A DNA stretch of 38,779 nt, from positions 1 through 38,779 of the forward strand of contig JAZSPM010000191.1 of NCBI GenBank assembly GCA_045537455.1. The letters run 5' to 3'. This document shows positions 8,217 through 15,376 of the stretch, piece by piece. How positions within the stretch are numbered: position 1 is the stretch's first letter; each line of letters opens with the position of its first letter. Position numbers and translations under genes: made by a program. This stretch comes from Ornithomonoglobus_A sp045537455 (GTDB lineage Bacteria; Bacillota; Clostridia; UBA1381). Below the pieces are notes generated by a model, which saw only the letters and a program-made list of their open reading frames with translations, had not been told where the DNA came from and made no database searches.

Positions 8217-8244
8217 TAAATATTATTTTAGGAGGACAACCAAA

Positions 8245-8466
8245 ATGCAGGAAAGAATAATGAAATTTTTTAATGAAAAGGGAATAAACGATATTCAAAA
8301 TGATACTGACCTTTTTAAGGGTGGATATGTAAATTCTCTGTTTGCTCTTGAAATTGTTATGTTTCTTGAAAAGGAGTTTAAAATCAAAATAAAGAATAAG
8401 GATATTACAGAAAAGAATTTTAAAACTGTAGATGCAATGGCTTCGGTTGTTGAAAAGTATATTTGA
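8245..8466 (+). CDS. Acyl carrier protein
   Basis: A small acidic four-helix carrier of 73 residues. Ser31 in 'GGYVNSLFALEIV' fits the phosphopantetheine attachment site (the DSL-type motif, here NSL). 'FLEKEFKIKI' and the closing helix 'FKTVDAMASVVEKYI' are typical of ACPs and DltC-like carriers. The start is the ATG at 8245, because AGGAGG (8230-8235) lies 9 bases upstream; an open frame from 8197 would put the hairpin element inside the protein. The gene ends next to the FkbH-like gene, whose ribosome binding site overlaps this stop codon. The context argues for a dedicated carrier for the MBOAT enzyme and not the fatty-acid ACP. Confidence 0.88.
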   Translation: MQERIMKFFNEKGINDIQNDTDLFKGGYVNSLFALEIVMFLEKEFKIKIKNKDITEKNFKTVDAMASVVEKYI

Positions 8467-8476
8467 GGATAGAAAA

Positions 8477-9502
8477 ATGGAACAGAAAATAAAATGCGTT
8501 GTATGGGATTTGGATAATACTCTTTGGAATGGAGTTTTGTCTGAGGGTGATGACGTAAAATTAAAGGACGGGATTCTTGAAATTATAAAAACTCTTGATG
8601 AACGTGGAATTTTACAATCGGTTGCAAGCAAGAATAATTTTGAAGATGCTTATAAAAAGCTTGAAGAACTTGGTGTGGCTGAATACTTTTTATATCCGCA
8701 AATCAGCTGGAATCCAAAAAGTGAAAGTATAAGGAATATTGCCGAAAAATTAAATATTGCACTTGATACTTTTGCGTTTATTGATGATTCTCCTTTTGAA
8801 CGTGAGGAAATTATGACGGCAGATGAACGTATTCTTGCAGTTGATGCTTTGAATGCAGATAAAATACTTGATATGGAACGCTTTATCCCGAAATTTATTA
8901 CAGAAGACACAAAAAACAGACGTCTTATGTATATAGCAGACAGTAAAAGAAAGCAGGAAGAACAGGAATTTAAGGGAGATAACACAGAGTTTTTAAAAAG
9001 CCTTGGCATGAAGCTGACAATAGCACCTGTTACTGAACATGATTTACAGCGTGCATATGAGCTGACAGTCAGAACTCATCAGCTTAATTCGACGGGATAT
9101 ACTTATTCGTATGATGAATTGAGAGAGCTTATCAATTCAGATGAGCATATATTTTTAATTGCACAGCTTACTGATAAATTCGGAGATTACGGAAAAATCG
9201 GTCTTATTCTGCTTGAGAATACTGATGTCTTGCGTATTAAGCTGTTGCTTATGAGCTGTCGTGTAATGTCAAGAGGTGTAGGCTCTGCTATTCTGATACA
9301 TCTTGCAAAGCTTAAAGAAAAGCTCAATAAGCCTTTGTTTGCTGAGTTTAAAACAACAGACAGAAACAGGATTATGTATATAACCTATAAGATTATGGGC
9401 TTTGATGAAATATCAGATAATGATGGAGATGTTCTTCTTGAATATAACTCGGAAGAACAGAAAGAATATCCGGATTATTTTGAGGTTGAAATAATTGAAT
9501 AA
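8477..9502 (+). CDS. FkbH-like HAD-IIIC domain enzyme (acyl loading onto ACP)
   Basis: A cytoplasmic protein of 341 residues. The N-terminal HAD domain has 'VVWDLDNTLWNG' (8-19, nucleophile Asp11 and Asp13), a 'VASKNN' motif II, a lysine in 'NPKSESI' and 'FIDDSPFERE'. The C-terminal half ('TVRTHQLNSTG', 'LLLMSCRVMSRGVGSAIL') matches the GNAT-like acyltransferase half of FkbH proteins. Characterised FkbH enzymes take 1,3-bisphosphoglycerate, remove phosphate and load a glyceryl group onto an ACP thiol. The adjacent ACP gene fits that reaction, so a glyceryl-ACP donor for the MBOAT enzyme is my inference. The start at 8477 is preferred over an in-frame ATG at 8432 that lies inside the ACP gene; GAGGAT lies 6 bases upstream. 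Confidence 0.87.
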   Translation: MEQKIKCVVWDLDNTLWNGVLSEGDDVKLKDGILEIIKTLDERGILQSVASKNNFEDAYKKLEELGVAEYFLYPQISWNPKSESIRNIAEKLNIALDTFAFIDDSPFEREEIMTADERILAVDALNADKILDMERFIPKFITEDTKNRRLMYIADSKRKQEEQEFKGDNTEFLKSLGMKLTIAPVTEHDLQRAYELTVRTHQLNSTGYTYSYDELRELINSDEHIFLIAQLTDKFGDYGKIGLILLENTDVLRIKLLLMSCRVMSRGVGSAILIHLAKLKEKLNKPLFAEFKTTDRNRIMYITYKIMGFDEISDNDGDVLLEYNSEEQKEYPDYFEVEIIE

Positions 9503-9509
9503 AAATATA

Positions 9510-9538
9510 TTGACTTTGCACCATTATGATGATATAAT
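9510..9538 (+). promoter_or_regulatory. Promoter of the 9577 lipoprotein gene
   Basis: TTGACT (9510-9515), 17 bases, TATAAT (9533-9538). The lipoprotein is therefore probably transcribed separately from the acylation operon, although no terminator lies between them. Confidence 0.75.
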
Positions 9539-9576
9539 TAAAATAATTTATAAAGGTTATTTGGGAGGTTATTTTA

Positions 9577-10317
9577 ATGGACAAGAATATTTTTAAGAAA
9601 TATATATCATGTCTGCTTATAGCGGCTATGTGTGTTAGTATTGCTTCATGCGGAGTAACAAAGAAAAAGTCACAGTTAGAGGAAGCAAGCACATCAAGTG
9701 CACAGACAAAGGTACTTGAAGAAGCAAAAGACCATTCAAAGCTGGCTGATTCTGATTCAAAGGACAAAAACAGCTCTGTAAATACAGAAGAAGAGCCACA
9801 GAAAAATACTGTTCCGGAAAAAGCACTTCAATATGCACAGGGTAAGTTAACAGAAACGACATATGAAAGTGAATATGTGGGCGTAAGGTTTACAGCACCA
9901 AAAGGTTATAAGTTAGAGCCTGAAAGTGTAATAAAAACGCAGAATGAATTGATTGCCAAGAGCGAAAACGAAGGTCAGAAGTATATGCGATATGAAGCTA
10001 TAGCTGCGAACCCTGATGAAAACATGCAAGTAATGGTAAGCGTTGACAGAAACAAAGCTGAATATGATGAAATTACATATTTATCAAATGTTGCATCAAG
10101 CTATCAGGCAGTAGAGGGTGCTGTAGTTGACCAAGAGGTTCTTACAAAGCCTATAGCTAATAAAGAGTATTATACTATGAAGATATCAATGAATCATGGT
10201 GTTATATATTACTGTGTAAGAAAATATGCTGATGATATGATAACTTTTATGATTGCATTCCCGGAGGGCAACGAAGAAAAAGTGGCTGAACTGATGAGCA
10301 ACTTTAAGCCATATTAA
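9577..10317 (+). CDS. Lipoprotein of unknown function
   Basis: A predicted membrane-anchored extracytoplasmic lipoprotein of 246 residues. The signal peptide ends in the lipobox 'SIASC' with the lipidated Cys at residue 25. A low-complexity, Ser/Lys/Glu-rich linker (about 28-85) follows. A globular domain starts at 'YVGVRFTAPKGYKLEPES' and has alternating strand-like segments up to 'MITFMIAFPEGNEEKVAELMSNF'. The domain resembles the small beta-rich domains of many clostridial lipoproteins, but I do not recognise a named family. The ribosome binding site GGGAGG lies 8 bases upstream. It sits between the acylation operon and an LCP gene, so a role at the envelope is possible. Confidence 0.85.
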   Translation: MDKNIFKKYISCLLIAAMCVSIASCGVTKKKSQLEEASTSSAQTKVLEEAKDHSKLADSDSKDKNSSVNTEEEPQKNTVPEKALQYAQGKLTETTYESEYVGVRFTAPKGYKLEPESVIKTQNELIAKSENEGQKYMRYEAIAANPDENMQVMVSVDRNKAEYDEITYLSNVASSYQAVEGAVVDQEVLTKPIANKEYYTMKISMNHGVIYYCVRKYADDMITFMIAFPEGNEEKVAELMSNFKPY

Positions 10318-10325
10318 AGAAAAAC

Positions 10326-10366
10326 AAGAGGACGAAATATAAAATATTACGTCCTCTTTGTTTTTT
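10326..10366 (+). terminator. Terminator after the 9577 lipoprotein gene
   Basis: AAGAGGACG (10326-10334) pairs with CGTCCTCTT (10350-10358) and is followed by TGTTTTTTG. Confidence 0.85.
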
Positions 10367-10414
10367 GTAACACAAATGTAAACAATTATTTTGAAAAAGT
10401 TAATGAATATTCTC

Positions 10415-10443
10415 TTGACTTATAGGCAAGGTAAGTATATAAT
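10415..10443 (+). promoter_or_regulatory. Promoter of the LCP gene
   Basis: TTGACT (10415-10420), 17 bases, TATAAT (10438-10443). The leader to the ATG at 10537 is about 85 bases. Confidence 0.75.
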
Positions 10444-10536
10444 AATATTGGTTTATATTAATTTTTATTCAGAAGAAAAAATTAATCTGTTATACAGTAA
10501 TTTTCAGTTTTGCGAAAGGATTAATGGTTATAAAAA

Positions 10537-11610
10537 ATGAAATTTAACGTTAAAAGATATTTCCAGGTTTTGGGCATTTCGTTGGTTGTGGTATTTATTG
10601 CTACTGTAGTATGTATGGGAATAGATTTTACAACTATATTTAATGAGAATCCGCTGAATGAAGATAATGCGGTTGTGGAGGTTTCGGACGACAAGATAAA
10701 CGTTCTTGTAATGTGTGTGGATATTGACGGATTGAGAACAGATGCGATAATGCTTGCTCAGTATAATGCGGCAACTAATGCTATAAAGCTATTGTCAATC
10801 CCTCGTGATACAAGACTTTTTGTCGGGAACAGATATCAGAAAATAAATGCGGCTCATGCGTTTATTGGCTCGGATGGTGAAATTGGTGGACCTGAGGCGG
10901 CTTGTGAGGCTGTAACACGTCTTACAGGTGTTCCGATAAACTTCTATATAGATTTTTCGTTTGACGCAGTTGCCCATGTAATTAATGATATAGGAACGGT
11001 TAATTTTACAATTCCTGATGTACATGGCGACGGTCAGGGAATGGTATATGATGACCCTGTTCAGGGACTTCATATCAATCTTCCGCCGGGAAACCACGAT
11101 TTGAACGGTTCACAGGTAGTGCAGATGCTCAGATACAGAAAGAACAACAGAGGAGAAGGCTATCTTAACGGAGACCGTGACAGAATTGCTTTACAGCAAG
11201 ATTTTATAAAAACCTTTGTAGACCAGAAACTGAATGCTTCTTTGATTCTGAAAATACCGTCAATATTTAAAGATATAACATCAGAAATCAAAACAAATGT
11301 TGCAATTTCCGATGTTATAAAGTATTCAAAATATTTGACAGGCTTAACTTCAGCCAATATAACAACATTACAGCTTCCGGGAACTGATGCGAATGACAGT
11401 GTAAATGGAGCTGTGTGGGTACCTGATCTTCAGAAAATCCGCGAAATGGTAAATACTGAGTTTGGATATGATGCAACAGAAATTACTGTTGAAGCTCCAA
11501 ACAGAGGAATAGGAGTTGGCGGAAGCTACGAATACGGGACGTATAATAATAATCTGACATATGAAGAAGGATATTATTACGACCCGTCGCAGGATTTATA
11601 CGACAATTAA
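10537..11610 (+). CDS. LytR-CpsA-Psr (LCP) family cell-wall glycopolymer ligase
   Basis: LCP enzymes move teichoic acid or capsule precursors from undecaprenyl phosphate onto peptidoglycan, outside the membrane. The 357-residue protein has one N-terminal membrane segment (about 11-29) and the LCP domain: 'RTDAIMLAQY' (67-76), 'LSIPRDTRLFV' (86-96), 'KINAAHAFIG' (102-111), and further on 'MLRYRKNNRGEG' and 'DRDRIALQQDFI'. These contain the conserved Arg and Asp residues that bind pyrophosphate and metal. The C-terminal tail is Gly/Tyr/Asn-rich. The start is not fully clear. GAAAGGA (10514-10520) is 16 bases from this ATG, while an ATG at 10524 opens a 7-codon frame that overlaps it. Confidence 0.93.
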   Translation: MKFNVKRYFQVLGISLVVVFIATVVCMGIDFTTIFNENPLNEDNAVVEVSDDKINVLVMCVDIDGLRTDAIMLAQYNAATNAIKLLSIPRDTRLFVGNRYQKINAAHAFIGSDGEIGGPEAACEAVTRLTGVPINFYIDFSFDAVAHVINDIGTVNFTIPDVHGDGQGMVYDDPVQGLHINLPPGNHDLNGSQVVQMLRYRKNNRGEGYLNGDRDRIALQQDFIKTFVDQKLNASLILKIPSIFKDITSEIKTNVAISDVIKYSKYLTGLTSANITTLQLPGTDANDSVNGAVWVPDLQKIREMVNTEFGYDATEITVEAPNRGIGVGGSYEYGTYNNNLTYEEGYYYDPSQDLYDN

Positions 11611-11614
11611 AAAT

Positions 11615-11662
11615 AACCCCCTCAAAACGGAGTAGAGAATACTGCTGTGAGGGGGTTTAGTT
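11615..11662 (+). terminator. Hairpin after the LCP gene
   Basis: AACCCCCTCA (11615-11624) pairs with TGAGGGGGTT (11648-11657) and is followed by a weak T-rich stretch. It is a likely terminator or partial terminator before the methyltransferase gene. Confidence 0.7.
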
Positions 11663-11678
11663 TAAGAAAGGAATAAAT

Positions 11679-12434
11679 ATGATAGAAATAACATCAGCAT
11701 CAAATCCCAGATATAAGACAATAAAAGCTCTTGCACAAAAAAAGGAACGCTTAAAAAGGGGAGAGTTCACTGTTGAAGGAATAAAATCTGTAAGGGATGC
11801 AATAAAAGCAGGGGCGGATATTGACAGGATTGTTGTCAGTGAATCATTTTATAAAAACAACAGCTTTGAATATCCAAATGGAGTTCATATCTTAAAAACG
11901 GACGATTATCTTTTTGAAAAGCTGTGTGATACAGAAACACCTCAGGGAATAATGGCTGTTATAAAAATTAAAAATACAGACGGTTTTAAGCTTGATTTAT
12001 CAAAGGACTATGTTTATTGCGAAAATGTAAAAGACCCCGGAAATCTTGGAACTATCATACGTACTGCCGATGCTGCCGGTATGGGAGGAGTTCTGCTTTC
12101 TCAGGGCTGTGTTGATTTGTATAATCCCAAGACTGTACGTTCAAGCATGGGTTCGTTTTTCAGTATAGATATAATCAGGAACTGGAATTTGTCAGAAGCA
12201 GACAAAGGCTTTTCACTCATAGGCGGAGCATTGAATGATAAAACGATAGATTATAGGGAGGCGGATTATAAAAAGCCGTGTATTATTGTTGTAGGAAATG
12301 AAGCAAACGGAATAACTGATGAAACACTGCAATTATGTACACCTGTAAAAATCCCGATTATCGGCAATGCAGAATCCCTGAATGTATCAATCGCAGCAGG
12401 AATTTTGATGTATGAGGTATTGAGGAACAGATAA
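11679..12434 (+). CDS. SpoU/TrmH-family RNA 2'-O-methyltransferase
   Basis: An S-adenosylmethionine-dependent 2'-O-ribose methyltransferase of 251 residues acting on rRNA or tRNA. An N-terminal substrate-binding domain ('ITSASNPRYKTIKALAQKK', 'GEFTVEGIKSVRDAI') is followed by the SPOUT knot domain with all three motifs: 'NVKDPGNLGTIIRTADAAG' (116-134), 'VVGNEANGI' (204-212) and 'IPIIGNAESLNVSIAAGI' (225-242). These include the conserved Arg and Asn of the catalytic site. Its closest well-known relatives are the RlmB/YsgA-type enzymes that modify 23S rRNA; the exact target nucleotide cannot be read here. GAAAGGA lies 7 bases upstream of the ATG. A repeat and a strong terminator follow. Confidence 0.92.
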   Translation: MIEITSASNPRYKTIKALAQKKERLKRGEFTVEGIKSVRDAIKAGADIDRIVVSESFYKNNSFEYPNGVHILKTDDYLFEKLCDTETPQGIMAVIKIKNTDGFKLDLSKDYVYCENVKDPGNLGTIIRTADAAGMGGVLLSQGCVDLYNPKTVRSSMGSFFSIDIIRNWNLSEADKGFSLIGGALNDKTIDYREADYKKPCIIVVGNEANGITDETLQLCTPVKIPIIGNAESLNVSIAAGILMYEVLRNR

Positions 12435-12471
12435 AAACTCCACCGCTATACCGAGTGTTCTTAAGGATAGT
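12431..12471 (+). repeat. Left copy of a 42-bp dispersed repeat
   Basis: It begins inside the stop codon of the methyltransferase gene with ATAAAAACTCCACCGC and ends GAGTGTTCTTAAGGATAGT. A copy in the opposite orientation lies at 18475-18516, with 16 identical leading bases and about 80% identity overall. Each copy lies between a gene's stop codon and its terminator. Confidence 0.7.
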
Positions 12472-12484
12472 TATATCATATTAC

Positions 12485-12527
12485 AAAAAGGAACAAGAGT
12501 TTGATTTTTGACTCTTGTTCCTTTTTT
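12485..12527. terminator. Bidirectional terminator between the methyltransferase and DeoR genes
   Basis: AAAAAGGAACAAGAGT (12485-12500) pairs with ACTCTTGTTCCTTTTTT (12511-12527). T-runs on both strands let it end both converging transcripts. Confidence 0.9.
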
Positions 12528-12553
12528 GTCGTACTAAACAATTTGGTTGCTAA

Positions 12554-13288
12554 TTATAAAATCATCTTACATTCTGAATTTAATTCTTCCCAAACTGTAT
12601 CAAATATGGCGATATCAATATCATTTATTGATGCGAGTGTATATAGTGATTTTCTGTTGAATTTTTCGCTGTCACATAAAAAAACACTTTGTTTAGTATT
12701 TTCCAGCATAAGAGAACGAATGTAGTTTTCTTCTTCTGTAGGGTCAGAAATAATCCCGTTTTTATCCAGCGCATATGATGAGAAAAACAAAATATCCGGA
12801 TGAATTTCGGAAAGTACTCTATAACTTTGAGGCCCTGATAATACAGCGGAGTTATTAACACTGCTCCCACCGACACAATGTGTTTTAATGCCATAGTTTA
12901 TGGCATTAATGGCTGTAAGCATATTATTTGTGAAAAGGGTTATATCTTTATGCTTTGCAATGTACGGAATTAAAAATCCGACAGTGCTTGAACCATCTAA
13001 CATTATAATTTGCCCATCACAAATGAGGGGTTCGGCTTTTTTTGCAATTTTTCTTTTTGCGATGGTGTTTTGCATCAAACGATTGTTAAGCGGAGCTACC
13101 TGATTTGCATTTAATATATTAGCTCCTCCATGCGTACGCTTGATAAAATGCATATTTTGTAGTTTGGTTAAATCACGACGAATACTTGATGCGGAAGTAT
13201 ATGTTAATTTGGAAAGTTTATCTACCGTCATAAATCCGTTTTCGTTCAATAATTTCAAAATTTGTTCTTGTCTTGCTGAAATGCTCAT
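12554..13288 (-). CDS. DeoR-family transcriptional regulator
   Basis: A probable repressor of the divergent araD operon. It has 244 residues. The N-terminal DeoR helix-turn-helix is 'RQEQILKLLNENGFMTVDKLSKLT', followed by 'SIRRDLTKLQNMHFIKRTHGGA', the classic end of the DeoR wing. The effector domain of the DeoRC/ribose-5-phosphate isomerase-like fold includes 'IMLDGSSTVGFLIPYI', 'LFTNNMLTAINAI' and 'VFLCDSEKF'. DeoR regulators respond to phosphorylated sugars, which suits an operon that makes pentulose and triose phosphates. The gene reads away from araD and shares a 132-bp promoter region with it. That region contains an inverted repeat and a palindrome over the araD -10 box. Confidence 0.93.
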   Translation of the reverse strand: MSISARQEQILKLLNENGFMTVDKLSKLTYTSASSIRRDLTKLQNMHFIKRTHGGANILNANQVAPLNNRLMQNTIAKRKIAKKAEPLICDGQIIMLDGSSTVGFLIPYIAKHKDITLFTNNMLTAINAINYGIKTHCVGGSSVNNSAVLSGPQSYRVLSEIHPDILFFSSYALDKNGIISDPTEEENYIRSLMLENTKQSVFLCDSEKFNRKSLYTLASINDIDIAIFDTVWEELNSECKMIL

Positions 13289-13420
13289 TTTATCACTCTT
13301 TCTGCTTGTTTTATAATTTTATATGATTGTTTTTCGATTTTATCGCCAAATATTGAAAATAATCAATCGCATGATATAATTATATCATAAAAAGATAATT
13401 TGTCAACATGAGGTGATATA
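13289..13420. promoter_or_regulatory. Divergent promoter/operator region, DeoR regulator and araD operon
   Basis: Rightward promoter: TTGAAA (13353-13358), 16 bases, TATAAT (13375-13380). A perfect 18-bp palindrome ATGATATAATTATATCAT (13371-13388) covers the -10 box. An inverted repeat GATTGTTTTTC (13325-13335) / GAAAATAATC (13355-13364) lies around the -35 region. Either could be the DeoR operator. AGGTG lies 7 bases before the araD ATG. Confidence 0.65.
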
Positions 13421-14119
13421 ATGCTGGAAAATATGAAAGAGAGAGTGCTTAAAGCAAATCTTGCTTTGAAGAATGAAAATCTAATTACGTTGACTTGGGG
13501 AAATGTATCGGAAATCGACAAAGAAACAGGCTATGTTGTAATAAAACCGTCAGGTGTGGATTATGAAAACATGAATGCCGATGATATGGTTGTAGTTGAC
13601 CTTTCAGGGAAAGTGATTGAAAGTAAATGGAATCCTTCTTCTGACACTCCCACTCATTTGGAATTATACAGAAGGTTTCCCGAAATTGGAGGAATCACCC
13701 ATACTCACTCAAGATGGGCAACAATTTTTTCACAATGCGGAATAGACATTCCGGTGCTTGGTACAACCCATGCTGATGCTTTTTACGGTGATATTCCTTG
13801 CACTCGAAAGATGACTTTTGCTGAGATAACGGGGGAATATGAACTTGAAACCGGCAAAGTTATTGCAGAACTTTTCACCAAAGAAACTATTTGTAGCATT
13901 CCGGGGGCACTCGTATATTCTCATGGACCTTTTACCTGGGGAAAGGATGCGAAGGATTCTGTTAAAAATGCAATTATTTTAGAAGAGGTAGCGATGATGG
14001 CGTGGCACACTATTCTGATGAAGCACGATGCGAAATTCCAAAAAGAACTGCTTGATAAGCACTATCTTCGAAAACACGGTGAAAATGCATATTACGGACA
14101 GAAGGAGGGAAAGCAATGA
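13421..14119 (+). CDS. araD: L-ribulose-5-phosphate 4-epimerase (class II aldolase family)
   Basis: A cytoplasmic Zn-dependent enzyme that interconverts L-ribulose 5-phosphate and D-xylulose 5-phosphate. The 232 residues match AraD throughout: 'TWGNVSEID', 'VIKPSGVDYE', 'SSDTPTHLELYRRFPEIGGITHTHSRWATIF', 'LGTTHADAFYGDIPCTR' and 'YLRKHGENAYYGQ'. Zn ligands His94, His96 and His168 and the epimerase-specific acid/base pair Asp119 and Tyr225 line up with E. coli AraD His95, His97, His171, Asp120 and Tyr229. This makes epimerase more likely than a fuculose or rhamnulose aldolase. It is the first gene of a five-gene operon and its stop overlaps the next start (ATGA). No araA or araB gene is nearby. 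Confidence 0.9.
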   Translation: MLENMKERVLKANLALKNENLITLTWGNVSEIDKETGYVVIKPSGVDYENMNADDMVVVDLSGKVIESKWNPSSDTPTHLELYRRFPEIGGITHTHSRWATIFSQCGIDIPVLGTTHADAFYGDIPCTRKMTFAEITGEYELETGKVIAELFTKETICSIPGALVYSHGPFTWGKDAKDSVKNAIILEEVAMMAWHTILMKHDAKFQKELLDKHYLRKHGENAYYGQKEGKQ

Positions 14120-15360
14120 TCATAGACAGCAAAAAATATAACGGAAGATGCTCTTGCGGGCGCGAACATAAAATGACAACAGAGGTTTGTATAATTGAAG
14201 CCGGCTGCTTTGCAAATATTGATGAACATATAGAAAAATGCGGACTAAAAGGATTTTCTGTTGCAATATATGACGAAAATACATACAAAGCCACAAACCG
14301 GTTGCATCCGGAAGTGGATAAGGAAATTATCCTGTCCCCCGAAAATCTTCACGCAGACAATCACGGAGTGGCTCTGGCAATGGAACACATGCCAGAAAAC
14401 TGTGATTATTTAATTGCAATAGGTTCTGGGACAATCCATGACATAACCCGTTATTGTGCTTATGAAAAAGGCATACCCTTTGTATCCTGCCCCACTGCAG
14501 CAAGTGTTGACGGGTTTTGTTCTTCAGTTGCCGCAATGACATGGGACGGTTTTAAAAAAACATTTGAAGCCGTTGCTCCAAAAATTGTTATAGCAGACCT
14601 TAATATTATATCAAAAGCGCCGGTGTTTCTTACAAATTCAGGTTTTGGCGACATGATTGGGAAATTTATAGCTTTAGCAGATTGGAAAATATCACACACA
14701 CTGACAAATGAATATTTTTGCGAAACCATACACGATATGACTATGGATGCAACAAAAGCTGTTACAGAAAGTGCAAAAGCAATAAAAGAGGGTGATATAA
14801 ATGCTTATGAAAAGCTGATATACGGGCTTTTAATGTCAGGACTTGCAATGCAGATGTTAGGAAATTCACGCTGTGCTTCGGGTGCAGAACATCATATTTC
14901 CCACTTAATAGAAATGCAACCAGAGGGTTTGGGTGTAAAATCCGACGCTTTGCACGGAGAAAAAGTTGGTGTAGGTACATTAATTGCTTGCAGGGAATAT
15001 CATCAACTTAAAGACAGCAATTTTAAATGGAAGGATTACCATAAGGCAAGCTCCGATTATATTAAAGATATGTTTGGAGAAAGATTAAGTGATGCTATAC
15101 TTTCAGAAAATTCAGATGACTGTGCTTTGGGTATAACTGCAAAGCTTATAGAGGAAAAATGGGATAAAATCCGTGATATCATAGATACCATTCCCACATA
15201 CAGCAATTTAATTGAGAAATACGAAATACTTGGCGTAAAGTCTAAGCTTGGTGATATTGATGTTTCGGAGGAAAAGCTTGATGCTCTTATGGAATATTCA
15301 CCACTTGTACGCAACAGATTAACACTTATGCGCCTTAGAAGAACTATAAAAAATATATAA
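14116..15360 (+). CDS. egsA: sn-glycerol-1-phosphate dehydrogenase (AraM/EgsA-like)
   Basis: A cytoplasmic NAD(P)-dependent metalloenzyme that interconverts dihydroxyacetone phosphate and glycerol 1-phosphate. The 414 residues have the family features: 'LIAIGSGTIHDITRYCA' (nucleotide binding), 'FVSCPTAASVDGFCSSVAAM', and metal ligands in 'NSGFGDMIGK', 'CASGAEHHISH' and 'ALHGEKVGVGT'. In Bacillus subtilis this family is called AraM/EgsA. There it supplies a lipid-like glycerol ether, but here no PcrB-like prenyltransferase is nearby. The neighbours are hydrolases, so a catabolic direction (glycerol 1-phosphate to DHAP) is plausible. It overlaps araD by 4 bases. The end of the gene ('RNRLTLMRLRRTIKNI') has a decayed duplicate at about 17475-17520, before the GDPD gene. 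Confidence 0.88.
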   Translation: MIIDSKKYNGRCSCGREHKMTTEVCIIEAGCFANIDEHIEKCGLKGFSVAIYDENTYKATNRLHPEVDKEIILSPENLHADNHGVALAMEHMPENCDYLIAIGSGTIHDITRYCAYEKGIPFVSCPTAASVDGFCSSVAAMTWDGFKKTFEAVAPKIVIADLNIISKAPVFLTNSGFGDMIGKFIALADWKISHTLTNEYFCETIHDMTMDATKAVTESAKAIKEGDINAYEKLIYGLLMSGLAMQMLGNSRCASGAEHHISHLIEMQPEGLGVKSDALHGEKVGVGTLIACREYHQLKDSNFKWKDYHKASSDYIKDMFGERLSDAILSENSDDCALGITAKLIEEKWDKIRDIIDTIPTYSNLIEKYEILGVKSKLGDIDVSEEKLDALMEYSPLVRNRLTLMRLRRTIKNI

Positions 15361-15376
15361 TCAACCGGAGGCAAAA

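Noticed and set aside
8197..8244. A longer ACP starting at ATG 8197.
   Set aside because: It would translate part of the hairpin element and lacks a ribosome binding site; AGGAGG serves ATG 8245.
13421..14119. L-fuculose- or rhamnulose-phosphate aldolase.
   Set aside because: The epimerase-type Asp119 and Tyr225 and close AraD similarity favour L-ribulose-5-phosphate 4-epimerase.
14116..15360. 3-dehydroquinate synthase or iron-type alcohol dehydrogenase in place of the glycerol-1-phosphate dehydrogenase.
   Set aside because: The CPTAASVDGFCSS and ASGAEHHISH segments and the araD context fit AraM/EgsA; no shikimate genes are near.
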